From Gracilimonas sp. (lineage in GTDB: Bacteria; Bacteroidota; Rhodothermia; Balneolales; Balneolaceae), in the NCBI RefSeq assembly GCF_040218225.1, contig NZ_JAVJQO010000008.1, forward strand, positions 434,001-498,000: a stretch of DNA of 64,000 bases, read 5' to 3'. Below the pieces are notes generated by a model. It did no database searches. It saw nothing but the letters and a program-made list of their open reading frames with translations, and was not told where the DNA came from. Made by a program: the position numbers and the translations under genes. Within the stretch, counting starts at the first letter, position 1; each line of letters opens with the position of its first letter. Positions 44,932-53,721 of this stretch are shown piece after piece.

Positions 44932-45201
44932 TTATTTACCGCCTTTAGTAAGCAGCGCGCCAATCAATAGCCCGGCTACAAAGGCAATACCCAGTCCCTG
45001 TTCAGGGTGCGCTCGCACATATCTTCGGGCATTTCGATACTCATGCTTAAGTTCTCGTTCCAGACCGTCCCGCTCATACTTCAGACGATCCAGTAATACA
45101 TCGTATGTTTCTTCTGCTTTATTTTGAAGAGCCTCAGTTGTATCATAAATAGTCTCTTCGATATCTCTTTTGGTCTTTGAATTTTTCTTTGATGCAGCCA
45201 T
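44932..45201 (-). CDS. DUF883/ElaB-like membrane-anchored protein
   Basis: An 89-residue protein with a charged helical N-terminal part (ETIYDTTEALQNKAEETYDV and LERELKHEYRNARRYVRAHP) and one C-terminal membrane segment (GIAFVAGLLIGALLTKGGK). This matches the ElaB/YqjD/DUF883 layout, inner-membrane proteins that in E. coli bind ribosomes in stationary phase. ATG 45201 was chosen; an in-frame start at 45246 would add 15 residues. It precedes prfB by 17 bases on the same strand. Confidence 0.8.
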   Translation of the reverse strand: MAASKKNSKTKRDIEETIYDTTEALQNKAEETYDVLLDRLKYERDGLERELKHEYRNARRYVRAHPEQGLGIAFVAGLLIGALLTKGGK

Positions 45202-45362
45202 AATATTACCTCTTTTGTTTATCAGAAAATACAAATTCGAATGCAAAATATTAGTGTGATTTACTTGCTAAATAAATCATTTATTAAGAATAAACAGCCT
45301 TAATTTTCACTTGTTCCATTCAGGTTAAAACATCAAATATTTTTATAAAACAGAGAGGTAAT

Positions 45363-47138
45363 TCAACCTGTTACAAGCTGATCTTTGTATTGAAGTTCGT
45401 ACAGTTTTTTATAAATACCCTTCTCTTGAAGAATAAGCTCCTGGTGGCTGCCAGACTCACGGATTTCACCTTTGTGCATTACTAAAATTCGGTCAGCATG
45501 CTGGATGGTTGAAAGTCGATGAGCAACAACTATGGAGGTTCTTCCTTCCATCATCAGTTTGCTCGACTCTGTTACCAAAGCTTCTGTTTCGGAATCCACA
45601 CTAGAAGTCGCTTCATCCAATATCAGGATTTCAGGATTGTAAACGAGTGCCCGAACAAAGCAAATCAATTGCCGCTGCCCCATCGACAAAGATGCTCCTC
45701 TTTCCTGAAGAACATAATCATACGTATCGGGCAGTTTTTCGATGAATCGATGGGCTTCTACCTTATGCGCAGCTCCAATCACTTGCTCTTTGGTTATTCC
45801 AGGATGACCCAAAGTAATATTATCAAAAATGGATCCCGAAAATAGCGCATTGTCTTGTAAAACCAGACCAAAATGAGACCGCAAATCATGGAGTGTCAAA
45901 TCCCTGATATCGACTCCATCCAGTTTTATACTGCCTTCCTGAATATCATAGAACCTCATCAGAAGGTTAATAATAGTGGTTTTTCCAGCCCCTGTAGCTC
46001 CTACAAGAGCAATATCATCTCCGGGTTCAGCTACAAATGAAATGTCTTTGAGAATCCATTCTTCATCTTCGTTGTATTTAAACCAAACGTTTTCAAATTC
46101 AATTTTGCCCTGTGGGTTTTCAATCTGCTTCGGGTTATCCGTCTCTTTTACTTTAGTTTCTGTATCCAGCACACTGAATATCCGTTCTGATGAAGCCAGT
46201 GCCGATTGAAGCGTATTAAACTTTTCAGACAATCCCTGAATAGGGCGGAAAAACTGACGGGCGTACTGAATAAAAGCAACCAACACCCCAAAGGTCACGC
46301 CATCCATCAGTGCTCTTGCACCGCCATACCAAACAATCAGTGCCATAGCCAAACTGGCGGTTACTTCAACAATGGGCCAAAAAATAGCAAAGTAGAAAAT
46401 AGTTTCGATGTAGGCGTCACGATGACCTGCATTTATTTTCTTAAACTTCTCTTGCTGCTTCTCCTCCCGGTTGAAAAGCTGAACCACATCCATCCCGTTA
46501 ATGTGTTCCTGAACAAAGGAATTCAGCTGAGCGATTTTGTCCCGGACTTCTAAAAAAGTAACGCGAACCTTGGCCTTGAACCAGAAAGTGGCATAGAATA
46601 GAATGGGAAGAACTGTGAGGGTAACCAGTGTTAGCTCCCAATTCATACTAAACATAAAGTAGAGAATAAAAATGATCCGGAACATATCCCCGATTATCGT
46701 AACCACCCCATCTGATAAAAGCTCACTTAAGGCTTCGATATCACTTGTGGTTCGGGTGATTAAACGCCCAATCGGATTTTTATCAAAGAACTGAACGTTT
46801 AGTGTCTGGATCTTTTTGAAAACCGTATTACGGAGGGAATAAAGAGAATTTTGGCCAAACCAGCGGGTCAGGTAGGTATTGAATACCAATAATATAAACT
46901 CACCAAGCAAGGCCCCTGCCAGTAAGGTGATAATCCACCATAAACCTTCAAAATCATCCGTAGCGATGTATTCATCAACGGCAATTTGGGTAAGCTTAGG
47001 GCGTATAGTCCCCAGGTAGGAAGCCGAAAGTGTAAGCCCTATTGCAAGTAGTACATACCCTCGATAGGGTTTTAGAAAAAAATAAAGCCGCCGAATCAGA
47101 GTGGTATCGACGGCTTCAGAGTTTGATTTGTTGCTCAA
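45363..47138 (-). CDS. ABC exporter half-transporter, canonical ATP site
   Basis: A 591-residue fusion of a six-helix membrane domain (about 1-325) and an ATPase domain (about 345-585). The ATPase shows Walker A GATGAGKTT, signature LSMGQRQL, Walker B LILDEATSSVD with the catalytic Glu, and the H-loop VAHRLST. Together with the other half-transporter at 48489-50282 it probably forms a heterodimer, because that partner has a degenerate Walker B. The exported substrate is unknown (lipid or drug). The start is TTG 47138, 12 bases after the rnz stop. Confidence 0.93.
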   Translation of the reverse strand: MSNKSNSEAVDTTLIRRLYFFLKPYRGYVLLAIGLTLSASYLGTIRPKLTQIAVDEYIATDDFEGLWWIITLLAGALLGEFILLVFNTYLTRWFGQNSLYSLRNTVFKKIQTLNVQFFDKNPIGRLITRTTSDIEALSELLSDGVVTIIGDMFRIIFILYFMFSMNWELTLVTLTVLPILFYATFWFKAKVRVTFLEVRDKIAQLNSFVQEHINGMDVVQLFNREEKQQEKFKKINAGHRDAYIETIFYFAIFWPIVEVTASLAMALIVWYGGARALMDGVTFGVLVAFIQYARQFFRPIQGLSEKFNTLQSALASSERIFSVLDTETKVKETDNPKQIENPQGKIEFENVWFKYNEDEEWILKDISFVAEPGDDIALVGATGAGKTTIINLLMRFYDIQEGSIKLDGVDIRDLTLHDLRSHFGLVLQDNALFSGSIFDNITLGHPGITKEQVIGAAHKVEAHRFIEKLPDTYDYVLQERGASLSMGQRQLICFVRALVYNPEILILDEATSSVDSETEALVTESSKLMMEGRTSIVVAHRLSTIQHADRILVMHKGEIRESGSHQELILQEKGIYKKLYELQYKDQLVTG

Positions 47139-47150
47139 AACTTATCTTAA

Positions 47151-48416
47151 TTAAAATCTGTCAAAGTCATCATAGGAAGATCTTGGAGTGATCTTCCGCC
47201 TTGAGTTTGAGTCAGAGTCATCTTTTTTATCTTTAATATTTGCGCTGTACGTGCTGCTACCATATGTCTTGCGCTTATAATTACTGCCACTACCAGAACG
47301 ATTTGAGCTGCTGCTTCGGTTCCCGCGGGAACTACTTTTACTGCGGCTGGAACTTCCGCCTTTTCGGCTTCTGAAGTTTTTCTTTCCTCCGCCCTTGCTG
47401 CTCTTTCGTCCTTTGTAGTTTTTACTTCCTCCACTACCTCCAGATTTTTTATTCAGCTCATTGAGCTCAACTTTTGGAGTTATGATACCACGCTCATGTG
47501 TTGGGTCAGTGAAAATAGGTCTTAATTCATTTGCCAGCCATGCCGGATAAAATCCATCACGCGCCTCTTGCAGTAAGTCGTGTGCATTGGTATACCGGGC
47601 TGAGAAATGCCCAATAACAAGCAGTTTAGTTTGAGCCTCAGTAGCCACACGTGCTGCATCAGCTGTTGAAGAATGGCCGGTTTCACTGGCTTTATCATTT
47701 AAGTCCTTACCAAAAGTTGCCTCGTGATAAAGAATGTTGGTGTTCATTGCCAGCTTCACCGCATTGGGAGTATATTCGGTATCGGTAACATATGCGAAAC
47801 TATCTCCCGGCCGGGGATGTCCTACGATATCGTGTGACTTTACAACCGTTCCGTCATCAAGCGTGACATCTTCTCCATCTTTAAGAGCTTTGTATTGCTC
47901 ATCTTTTGAGATGCCCATTTTTTCCGCTTTTTCAGCATCAACTTTGCCCGGACGATCTTTTTCCTGGAACCGGAAACCGACGCAAAACTTTGTATGTTTT
48001 AATGGACGAGCTTCCACATAATACTCGTCAGCATCAAATACGCGGTCTACTTCAATATCTTCCTCAATTTCATGAAAGTTGATTTCATAAACCGGATCGA
48101 TTTCCGAGAATTTAAGATTCCATTCTACATATTCTTTTATGCCTTTTGGTCCAACAATAGTCAGGGGCTTATCCCGGCGTTGAAGTTGCAGGGTTGCCAA
48201 TAAGCCAAGCAAGCCTGAAAAGTGATCAACATCAAAATGTGAAATAAAAATGGCTTCTATTTTCGAACGCTTTATTCCTGCCTGTAACATGCGCATTTGA
48301 GCATTTTCACCGCAATCGAAAAGGAATACACTTCCTTCTCTCCATAAAGCTACTGAGGGTAAGTGTCTGACGGCTGTTGGGGTTGCCGAAGCTACTCCTA
48401 AAGGTACTACAATCAT
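47151..48416 (-). CDS. rnz: Ribonuclease Z with a basic C-terminal tail
   Basis: A 421-residue metallo-beta-lactamase fold endonuclease that trims tRNA 3' ends. Family parts are FLFDCGENAQMRMLQAGI, ISHFDVDHFSGLLGLL, ETGHSSTADAA and GHFSARY. The usual HxHxDH metal motif here reads H60-F-D62-V-D64-H65: the second His is Asp. From about residue 320 a tail rich in Ser, Gly, Lys and Arg has been added, probably disordered and RNA-binding. ATG 48416 is preceded by GGGAG; a start at 48470 is possible. It lies between the two ABC half-transporters. Confidence 0.88.
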   Translation of the reverse strand: MIVVPLGVASATPTAVRHLPSVALWREGSVFLFDCGENAQMRMLQAGIKRSKIEAIFISHFDVDHFSGLLGLLATLQLQRRDKPLTIVGPKGIKEYVEWNLKFSEIDPVYEINFHEIEEDIEVDRVFDADEYYVEARPLKHTKFCVGFRFQEKDRPGKVDAEKAEKMGISKDEQYKALKDGEDVTLDDGTVVKSHDIVGHPRPGDSFAYVTDTEYTPNAVKLAMNTNILYHEATFGKDLNDKASETGHSSTADAARVATEAQTKLLVIGHFSARYTNAHDLLQEARDGFYPAWLANELRPIFTDPTHERGIITPKVELNELNKKSGGSGGSKNYKGRKSSKGGGKKNFRSRKGGSSSRSKSSSRGNRSSSSNRSGSGSNYKRKTYGSSTYSANIKDKKDDSDSNSRRKITPRSSYDDFDRF

Positions 48417-48488
48417 TTTTCTGATCTCCCGTAATGTATGTTTCTTTAGTGGGGCGTTGCTTTCATACAATTGGCCCCGTTTGATTAT

Positions 48489-50282
48489 TTATATTTCTGC
48501 CAATTCTTGTTCTAGTATTTGCTTGTTGTACATGGCGGTATACCTGCCATCTTTAGCCAACAATTCTTCATGGGTGCCTTTTTCTACTATTTGTCCTTCT
48601 TCAATGTAATAGATTTTATCTGCATCTTTAATAGTAGAAATCCGATGGCTAATCATGATGGTTGTACGTCCGCTTAACTCTTGCCTGAGGTGTCTTAAAA
48701 TTGCGTCCTCTGTTTTTGTATCTACTGCACTCAGCGAATCATCAAAAATTAAAATTCTGGGGTCTTTAATCAGTGCTCTTGCTATCGCTGTCCTTTGCTT
48801 TTGACCACCTGACAATGTGATACCCCTCTCGCCAAGCATAGTCTTAAATTTTTTCTCAAAATCCAAAATATTCTCTTTTACCTGCGCTTTTTCTGCAGCA
48901 GTTTCAATCTGGCTTTCTGATGCGTTATCTACCCCAAAGGCGATATTTTCTCCAATGGTATCAGAAAATAAAAATGTTTCCTGAGGAACAAAACCGATAG
49001 CTTCTCTTAAACGACCCAGCGACCAGTTTTTTATGTTAACACCATCCAGCTTTATTTCTCCTTCTGTTGGATCAAAAAGGCGGGGTATGAGCTGGACAAG
49101 ACTTGTTTTTCCTGAACCGGTTCGTCCAACAATAGCAATATTTTCTCCGGGCTTGATGTCAAAACTGATATTCTGAAGCACCATCTCTTCTGTATCAGGA
49201 TATTTAAATCCTACATTTTTAAACTCAATATGCCCTTCAACCGCCTGATCTATTTGCTCTTCTGAGTTTTTGATTTCAACTGGCTCATTCATTAATTCTT
49301 CAATACGGTTCCATGATGCCAAAGAGCGCTGAAAACGATTTGTTGTATATCCTAAAGCTGCAACCGGCCAAATCAGATAGGCCACATATATCAAAAATTC
49401 GGCGATGTTACCAACGGTGATGGTTCCTGCTATAACCATCTCTCCACCCTTCCAAATTACAATCAACAATGAAATCCCAATCAGAAAGTTTAAAGCCGGA
49501 TGAAACATAGACTCGATCATGTCCAGACGAAGCTTTTTCTTGCGATAGTTTTCACTTTCTACCTCAAACAGCTTTTGTTCGTTGTCTATGCGATTATATG
49601 CCTTAATAAGTCTTATAGCAGAGAAGGTCTCCTTCGCACGTCCCGCTAATGAAGAATACTGTTCCTGAATGATGGTCGAATGAGTGTGGATAAAGCCGGT
49701 AATCCAGTAAGCAAAAATTGAGATTAGAGGAAGTGGAATCAATGCCCATAGAGTAAGTGCTGGATTCACTAAAAACATCATGGTTAACACAAAACCAGCT
49801 CTTGTAATGGTGTTGATACTGTACATAATAACCGGTCCGTAGTAGTCACGAACTTTCCCCACATCTTCAGTAGCACGTACATAGGTTTCTCCGGAAGAAT
49901 TCTCTGCAAAATAGCGCTGGGGAAGCTTCATAAGCTTTTCAACAATATCATTGCGGATATCGAACTCTACTCTTCTGGAAGTGACAATCAGTGTTTGCCG
50001 GGTTGCAAAAAGGAGGACTCCGTACATCACCACGGCTCCAATCAGGATTAGCGAATTCGTGGCTAAAAGCTTTGAAGCTTCAGTGGTGAAGAGAGTTTGG
50101 ATGATACTTGAAGGCACATCAAAACCCTGCTCTCCCATTCTTTCAACCTCATCCATGGTTTGCCGGATGAGCACAGGAATCCACACAAGGAATGCATTTG
50201 ATGCAGTCAGAAAGAGGGCACCCAGTATCATCGTGCCCTTGTACTTTTCCAGGTACTTGTTAAGTTGCTTTATAGCACCCAA
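48489..50282 (-). CDS. ABC exporter half-transporter, degenerate ATP site
   Basis: A 597-residue membrane-ATPase fusion. The membrane domain (about 1-325) has six helices; the ATPase has Walker A GRTGSGKTS, signature LSGGQKQR, but Walker B IFDDSLSAVD, where Asp replaces the catalytic Glu. That substitution marks the inactive-site partner in heterodimeric exporters such as the YheI-type proteins. The canonical partner is the gene at 45363-47138, separated by rnz. The start is TTG 50282. The transported compound is unknown. Confidence 0.92.
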   Translation of the reverse strand: MGAIKQLNKYLEKYKGTMILGALFLTASNAFLVWIPVLIRQTMDEVERMGEQGFDVPSSIIQTLFTTEASKLLATNSLILIGAVVMYGVLLFATRQTLIVTSRRVEFDIRNDIVEKLMKLPQRYFAENSSGETYVRATEDVGKVRDYYGPVIMYSINTITRAGFVLTMMFLVNPALTLWALIPLPLISIFAYWITGFIHTHSTIIQEQYSSLAGRAKETFSAIRLIKAYNRIDNEQKLFEVESENYRKKKLRLDMIESMFHPALNFLIGISLLIVIWKGGEMVIAGTITVGNIAEFLIYVAYLIWPVAALGYTTNRFQRSLASWNRIEELMNEPVEIKNSEEQIDQAVEGHIEFKNVGFKYPDTEEMVLQNISFDIKPGENIAIVGRTGSGKTSLVQLIPRLFDPTEGEIKLDGVNIKNWSLGRLREAIGFVPQETFLFSDTIGENIAFGVDNASESQIETAAEKAQVKENILDFEKKFKTMLGERGITLSGGQKQRTAIARALIKDPRILIFDDSLSAVDTKTEDAILRHLRQELSGRTTIMISHRISTIKDADKIYYIEEGQIVEKGTHEELLAKDGRYTAMYNKQILEQELAEI

Positions 50283-50317
50283 ACCTTATCCGGTTTAATG
50301 GCTTTAAATTTGATTTT

Positions 50318-51349
50318 TTAGTCAGCGTATTGTTTAACCCAGTGTTTTCCGAGCTTCAATCCTGAAAGGTATGCCGATTCAACGGTGTTACCATTCATAT
50401 AAGCACCAACCAAAGCTAATGGTGTGTCGTTTCCTTTTATTTCCATAAAATCATGTGGAAGTGGATTTATTGCCCGGCTGTATCTCCAGAAATGTAGTTG
50501 TTTCCAATCAGCAAGTGCAGCCCACCCGCCTAAAACTTCGGTCAGGCGTTCTGTAATTAATTCTTCAACAGCTTCCCGATTGCTGTGAATATGTTGTTTC
50601 GCAAATTCTGAAGTCGTGTGAACCACCAACGTTTTCACACTACCTTCTGTCCTCTTTGTATTTTCATTGGAGATGAACTCAATAATATCATCATCACAAT
50701 CCAGAGCATTCCATTCCGGCATATCTGCATTTTCAAAGCCGGCCAATAACGCAAATTGCGATTCATATTCCACTTCATCGATTTCACGTACCAGCTTCAA
50801 TGTCTCAATTTCGTCTATGGTTGTATTCAGCAAAGCATAAGCCTGGCGTGCAGGAGCTGATATGATAACGGCATCAGCACTCTCTGTGAGAGCTGTTGGA
50901 AAGTTTAGCATCCAACTTTTCTTTTTGCGCCGATTTTCACCGATATGAGTCAGGCCGCCCACTTTTTCATTGAGACGTATATCTAAATTTCGACCCAGAT
51001 ATTTTCCAATGGTATTCATCCCTTTTGGAGCGTAGTAGTATGGTGATTCATTTTCTCTAAAAGTGATTTTACCATTCGAGTTTCGATTAGCAAACTTGCC
51101 TTCCCAGGTTGTAATAATCTCTTTACCCGCAAGTTCGCTGATTAGTTTTTTGAACTCAGGAGCTTCTGCTGTAAAGAACGAAACGCCATGATCAAGCTTT
51201 TGGGTATTTTTATTACCCGCATATCGTGTCGCCAGCCTTCCTCCGTAGCCACCACTTTTCTCGTACACTACTACTTCATGCCCGGCATTTGCTAATTCTC
51301 GTCCGGCTGTTAATCCCGAGATTCCCGCTCCTATAACCGCAATCTTCAT
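50318..51349 (-). CDS. FAD-dependent amine-oxidase-like (renalase-like) protein
   Basis: A 343-residue flavoprotein. KIAVIGAGISGLTAGRELANAGHE is the N-terminal FAD-binding Rossmann motif (GAGISG at residues 7-12); GYGGRLATRY is typical of the renalase-like group, and the C-terminal NALVG-type end appears as PLALVGAYMNGNTVESAYLSGLKLG. It would oxidise a small amine or nicotinamide-derived compound in the cytoplasm. Substrate is unknown. It shares direction with the ABC and AtuA genes but has gaps of 35 and 60 bases, so an operon is possible. Confidence 0.82.
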   Translation of the reverse strand: MKIAVIGAGISGLTAGRELANAGHEVVVYEKSGGYGGRLATRYAGNKNTQKLDHGVSFFTAEAPEFKKLISELAGKEIITTWEGKFANRNSNGKITFRENESPYYYAPKGMNTIGKYLGRNLDIRLNEKVGGLTHIGENRRKKKSWMLNFPTALTESADAVIISAPARQAYALLNTTIDEIETLKLVREIDEVEYESQFALLAGFENADMPEWNALDCDDDIIEFISNENTKRTEGSVKTLVVHTTSEFAKQHIHSNREAVEELITERLTEVLGGWAALADWKQLHFWRYSRAINPLPHDFMEIKGNDTPLALVGAYMNGNTVESAYLSGLKLGKHWVKQYAD

Positions 51350-51409
51350 TTCTTATCTTTTTTAACTCTTACACAAAAACTATCAGTTTTGTGTTTTGAT
51401 GATGATTAA

Positions 51410-52780
51410 TTATTCAATTTCAAATATGGTGACTTTAGGGCTCACCGCTTTCTTATCCAGCAAAGCTGGCCAATAAGCCACTACGTCACTTGCTTTGGGG
51501 CGGCCACCGGCAAAACCAGTTACACCACTTGGTCCTGTTAAGATAAGGGGTGCAATTTCCATCCCAAAGCGATTTAAATCATTTTTGCTTTTCCCTGAAA
51601 CAGAAACCCGCATTTGTATCTCATCAAATTCTGTGTTGAGAGCTTCATCCGTTACCGGGGCTTCTGAGTTTCCGTTATAGCCAATGTACTCTTTATTGAA
51701 CTCATTGAATTTCAACCCAAGTGCTTCTGCCCTTTTTTCTAAAATATCTGCACCTTTTACTGCTTTTTTCAGGGCATCCGGCCAACTGTATACCAAAGTT
51801 GATGAAAGCTTAAAGCCGTCATTATAGCTGGCAGAAACTTTATATGTAGGTGTATCAGGCCGTCCTTTAATTCCAGTGACTTTAACCCGGTTCTTTTCGG
51901 TCTCTTCTACTTTGACAGAAGTAAAATCAGCAATTACATCCGGCGTAATATATTCAGCCGGATCTCCGATCTCATAAAGCAGCTGCTCCTTAACCGTCAT
52001 CTCACTTACCAAACCACCCGTATTTTCGTGTTTGGTCACATAGAAGTCACCATTTGGATAGGCTTCAATAATGGGGAAACCGATATCAATAAAATCTTCG
52101 ACTTTCTCCCAATCGGTGAAATTTCCTCCTGATACCTGTGCTCCACATTCGATGATATGACCAGCAATAGTGCCCACGGCCATTTTGTCAAAATCATCAG
52201 CTTTCCACCCAAATTCATAAATCATTGGCGCCAAAGTAAGACCGGTGTCTGTAACACGTCCTGTGATGATCACATCGGCTCCGGCTTCAAGAGCTGTTAC
52301 AATAGGCTGGCATCCGAAATAGACATTGGCGCTTAGCAGGTCATCCTTAATCTCTGAAATTGGCCGGCCATCATCCATATTCTTTAATTGATGACCATCT
52401 GCGATCAGTTCATCAATGTTGCTGAGAATATCATCTCCATCAACTACGGCTACTTTTAAACCAGTGTAACCTTTCTCTTTGGCCACTTTCAGAATTTCAT
52501 CTTTACAAGCAATTGGGTTTACACCGCCGGCATTGCTGATTACTTTTATCCCGTCATTTTTAATTTCCGGAAGCACTTGCTCAACCACATTCACAAAATC
52601 GCGTGCGTATCCCCATTCAGCATTTCTCATGCGTTGTTTTTGCATGATAGACATGGTTACTTCAGCCAGGTAATCCATCACCAAATAATCAATGGGGCCT
52701 TTTTTAGCCTGATTCACGGGTGCGTTTGGCAGGTCACCCCAAAAGCCTTGTCCCGATGCGATTCGAATAAATTCTTTCAT
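51410..52780 (-). CDS. AtuA-family (DUF1446) protein
   Basis: A 456-residue protein of the DUF1446/AtuA family, named for a gene needed for acyclic terpene use in Pseudomonas. Markers are IASGQGFWGDLPNAPV at the N-terminus, DYLAEVTMSIM, ISNAGGVNP, ADVIITGRVTDTGLTLAPM and CGAQVSGGNFTDW. The family's biochemical role is not settled; terpenoid or branched-chain acyl-CoA metabolism is suggested by relatives. No carboxylase subunit genes, which often accompany it, are in the window. The start is ATG 52780. Confidence 0.88.
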   Translation of the reverse strand: MKEFIRIASGQGFWGDLPNAPVNQAKKGPIDYLVMDYLAEVTMSIMQKQRMRNAEWGYARDFVNVVEQVLPEIKNDGIKVISNAGGVNPIACKDEILKVAKEKGYTGLKVAVVDGDDILSNIDELIADGHQLKNMDDGRPISEIKDDLLSANVYFGCQPIVTALEAGADVIITGRVTDTGLTLAPMIYEFGWKADDFDKMAVGTIAGHIIECGAQVSGGNFTDWEKVEDFIDIGFPIIEAYPNGDFYVTKHENTGGLVSEMTVKEQLLYEIGDPAEYITPDVIADFTSVKVEETEKNRVKVTGIKGRPDTPTYKVSASYNDGFKLSSTLVYSWPDALKKAVKGADILEKRAEALGLKFNEFNKEYIGYNGNSEAPVTDEALNTEFDEIQMRVSVSGKSKNDLNRFGMEIAPLILTGPSGVTGFAGGRPKASDVVAYWPALLDKKAVSPKVTIFEIE

Positions 52781-52847
52781 AAAAAGCTGCGTGATTAGTA
52801 CATCTGAAATTCGCGCTGAATATCGGGATATTTTTACTGCATGTGAA

Positions 52848-52883
52848 ATAAAAAAGCTCCGTCTTTATCAAAAGGCGGAGCTT
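52848..52883 (-). terminator. Terminator downstream of the response-regulator gene
   Basis: On the minus strand AAGCTCCG/CGGAGCTT forms an 8-bp stem (52883-52876 with 52861-52854) followed by a run of T (through 52848). It separates the two-component genes from the AtuA unit. Confidence 0.88.
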
Positions 52884-52990
52884 CATTGTTTTAGGTTAGT
52901 TTAGTCTGGAAGGACTAACTGTTTGCAAACTAAGCATCAAGAGTCAAAGATTAACCGCATGACAATGTGGTTTTAGCAAAATACGTGTAA

Positions 52991-53629
52991 TTAATCCGGA
53001 TCAGGGCTGATAATACGCCGGGTAATCCCTTTGGCAATTGCTTCGGAGCGAGAGTGTACTTCCAGCTTTTGATAAATATTCCGGATGTGATGCCGGACTC
53101 CATCTACCGATAAAAATATTTTTTTACCAATAGCTGCATAAGAACGACCTGTTGCCAGTTCTTTAAGAATTTCAATTTCCCGTTCGGATAGTTCTTCTTC
53201 CAGGTCGGCTGCTTTCTGGAAAGTAGCAATTACTTTGCGGGCAATGTTTGGAGTGATTGGTGACCCGCCTTCATGGGCATCACGGATTGCATGCACCATT
53301 TCATCGGGTGTAACTTTTTTCATCAGGTACCCAACCGCCCCTGCTTTCAGGGCATCAAAAATGTGGTCATCATCATCATGTACGGTAGCCATGATAATAT
53401 TCACATCAGGATGATTTTCTCGCATGTATTTTACGCCCTCTATTCCTGTCATCCCGGGCAGGCCAATATCCATGATTACCAAATCCACTTTGTTTATTGC
53501 ATCCGACTCAAAGGCCTCTTCACAGGACCCAAAACTTCCGATTACGGTTAAATCCCTTTCATGATCGATAAAGGTTTCCCACCCTTCTCTCATGTATTCG
53601 TTGTCTTCAATAATTCCAACTTTTATCAC
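52991..53629 (-). CDS. NarL/LuxR-family response regulator
   Basis: A 212-residue regulator. The receiver domain (about 1-120) has the phospho-acceptor Asp54 in VIMDIGLPG, with the acidic pocket IIEDN near residue 8 and the Lys in YLMKKVTP. The DNA-binding domain (about 145-205) is a LuxR helix-turn-helix (LSEREIEILKELATGRSYAA, LSVDGVRHHIRNIYQKL). The start is GTG 53629. It follows the histidine kinase gene by 92 bases and should be its partner. A second close relative is at the right edge of the window. Confidence 0.94.
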   Translation of the reverse strand: MIKVGIIEDNEYMREGWETFIDHERDLTVIGSFGSCEEAFESDAINKVDLVIMDIGLPGMTGIEGVKYMRENHPDVNIIMATVHDDDDHIFDALKAGAVGYLMKKVTPDEMVHAIRDAHEGGSPITPNIARKVIATFQKAADLEEELSEREIEILKELATGRSYAAIGKKIFLSVDGVRHHIRNIYQKLEVHSRSEAIAKGITRRIISPDPD

Positions 53630-53721
53630 GATAAGCCTTTGTTACTTTGTAAGATATTTCTTGTAATAAATATAAAACGTTCCGTCTCAAAACCCACTAC
53701 ATGCTTATGTGGTATTAAAAA

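Noticed and set aside
47147-47434. A 95-codon minus-strand frame within the rnz tail
   Set aside because: Out-of-frame reading of the low-complexity Ser/Gly/Arg/Lys tail of RNase Z.
53630-53721. Weak hairpin CCACATAAGCATGTAGTGG as a terminator after the sensor kinase
   Set aside because: Stem is short and imperfect and the T-run is only four bases; read-through into the regulator is expected.
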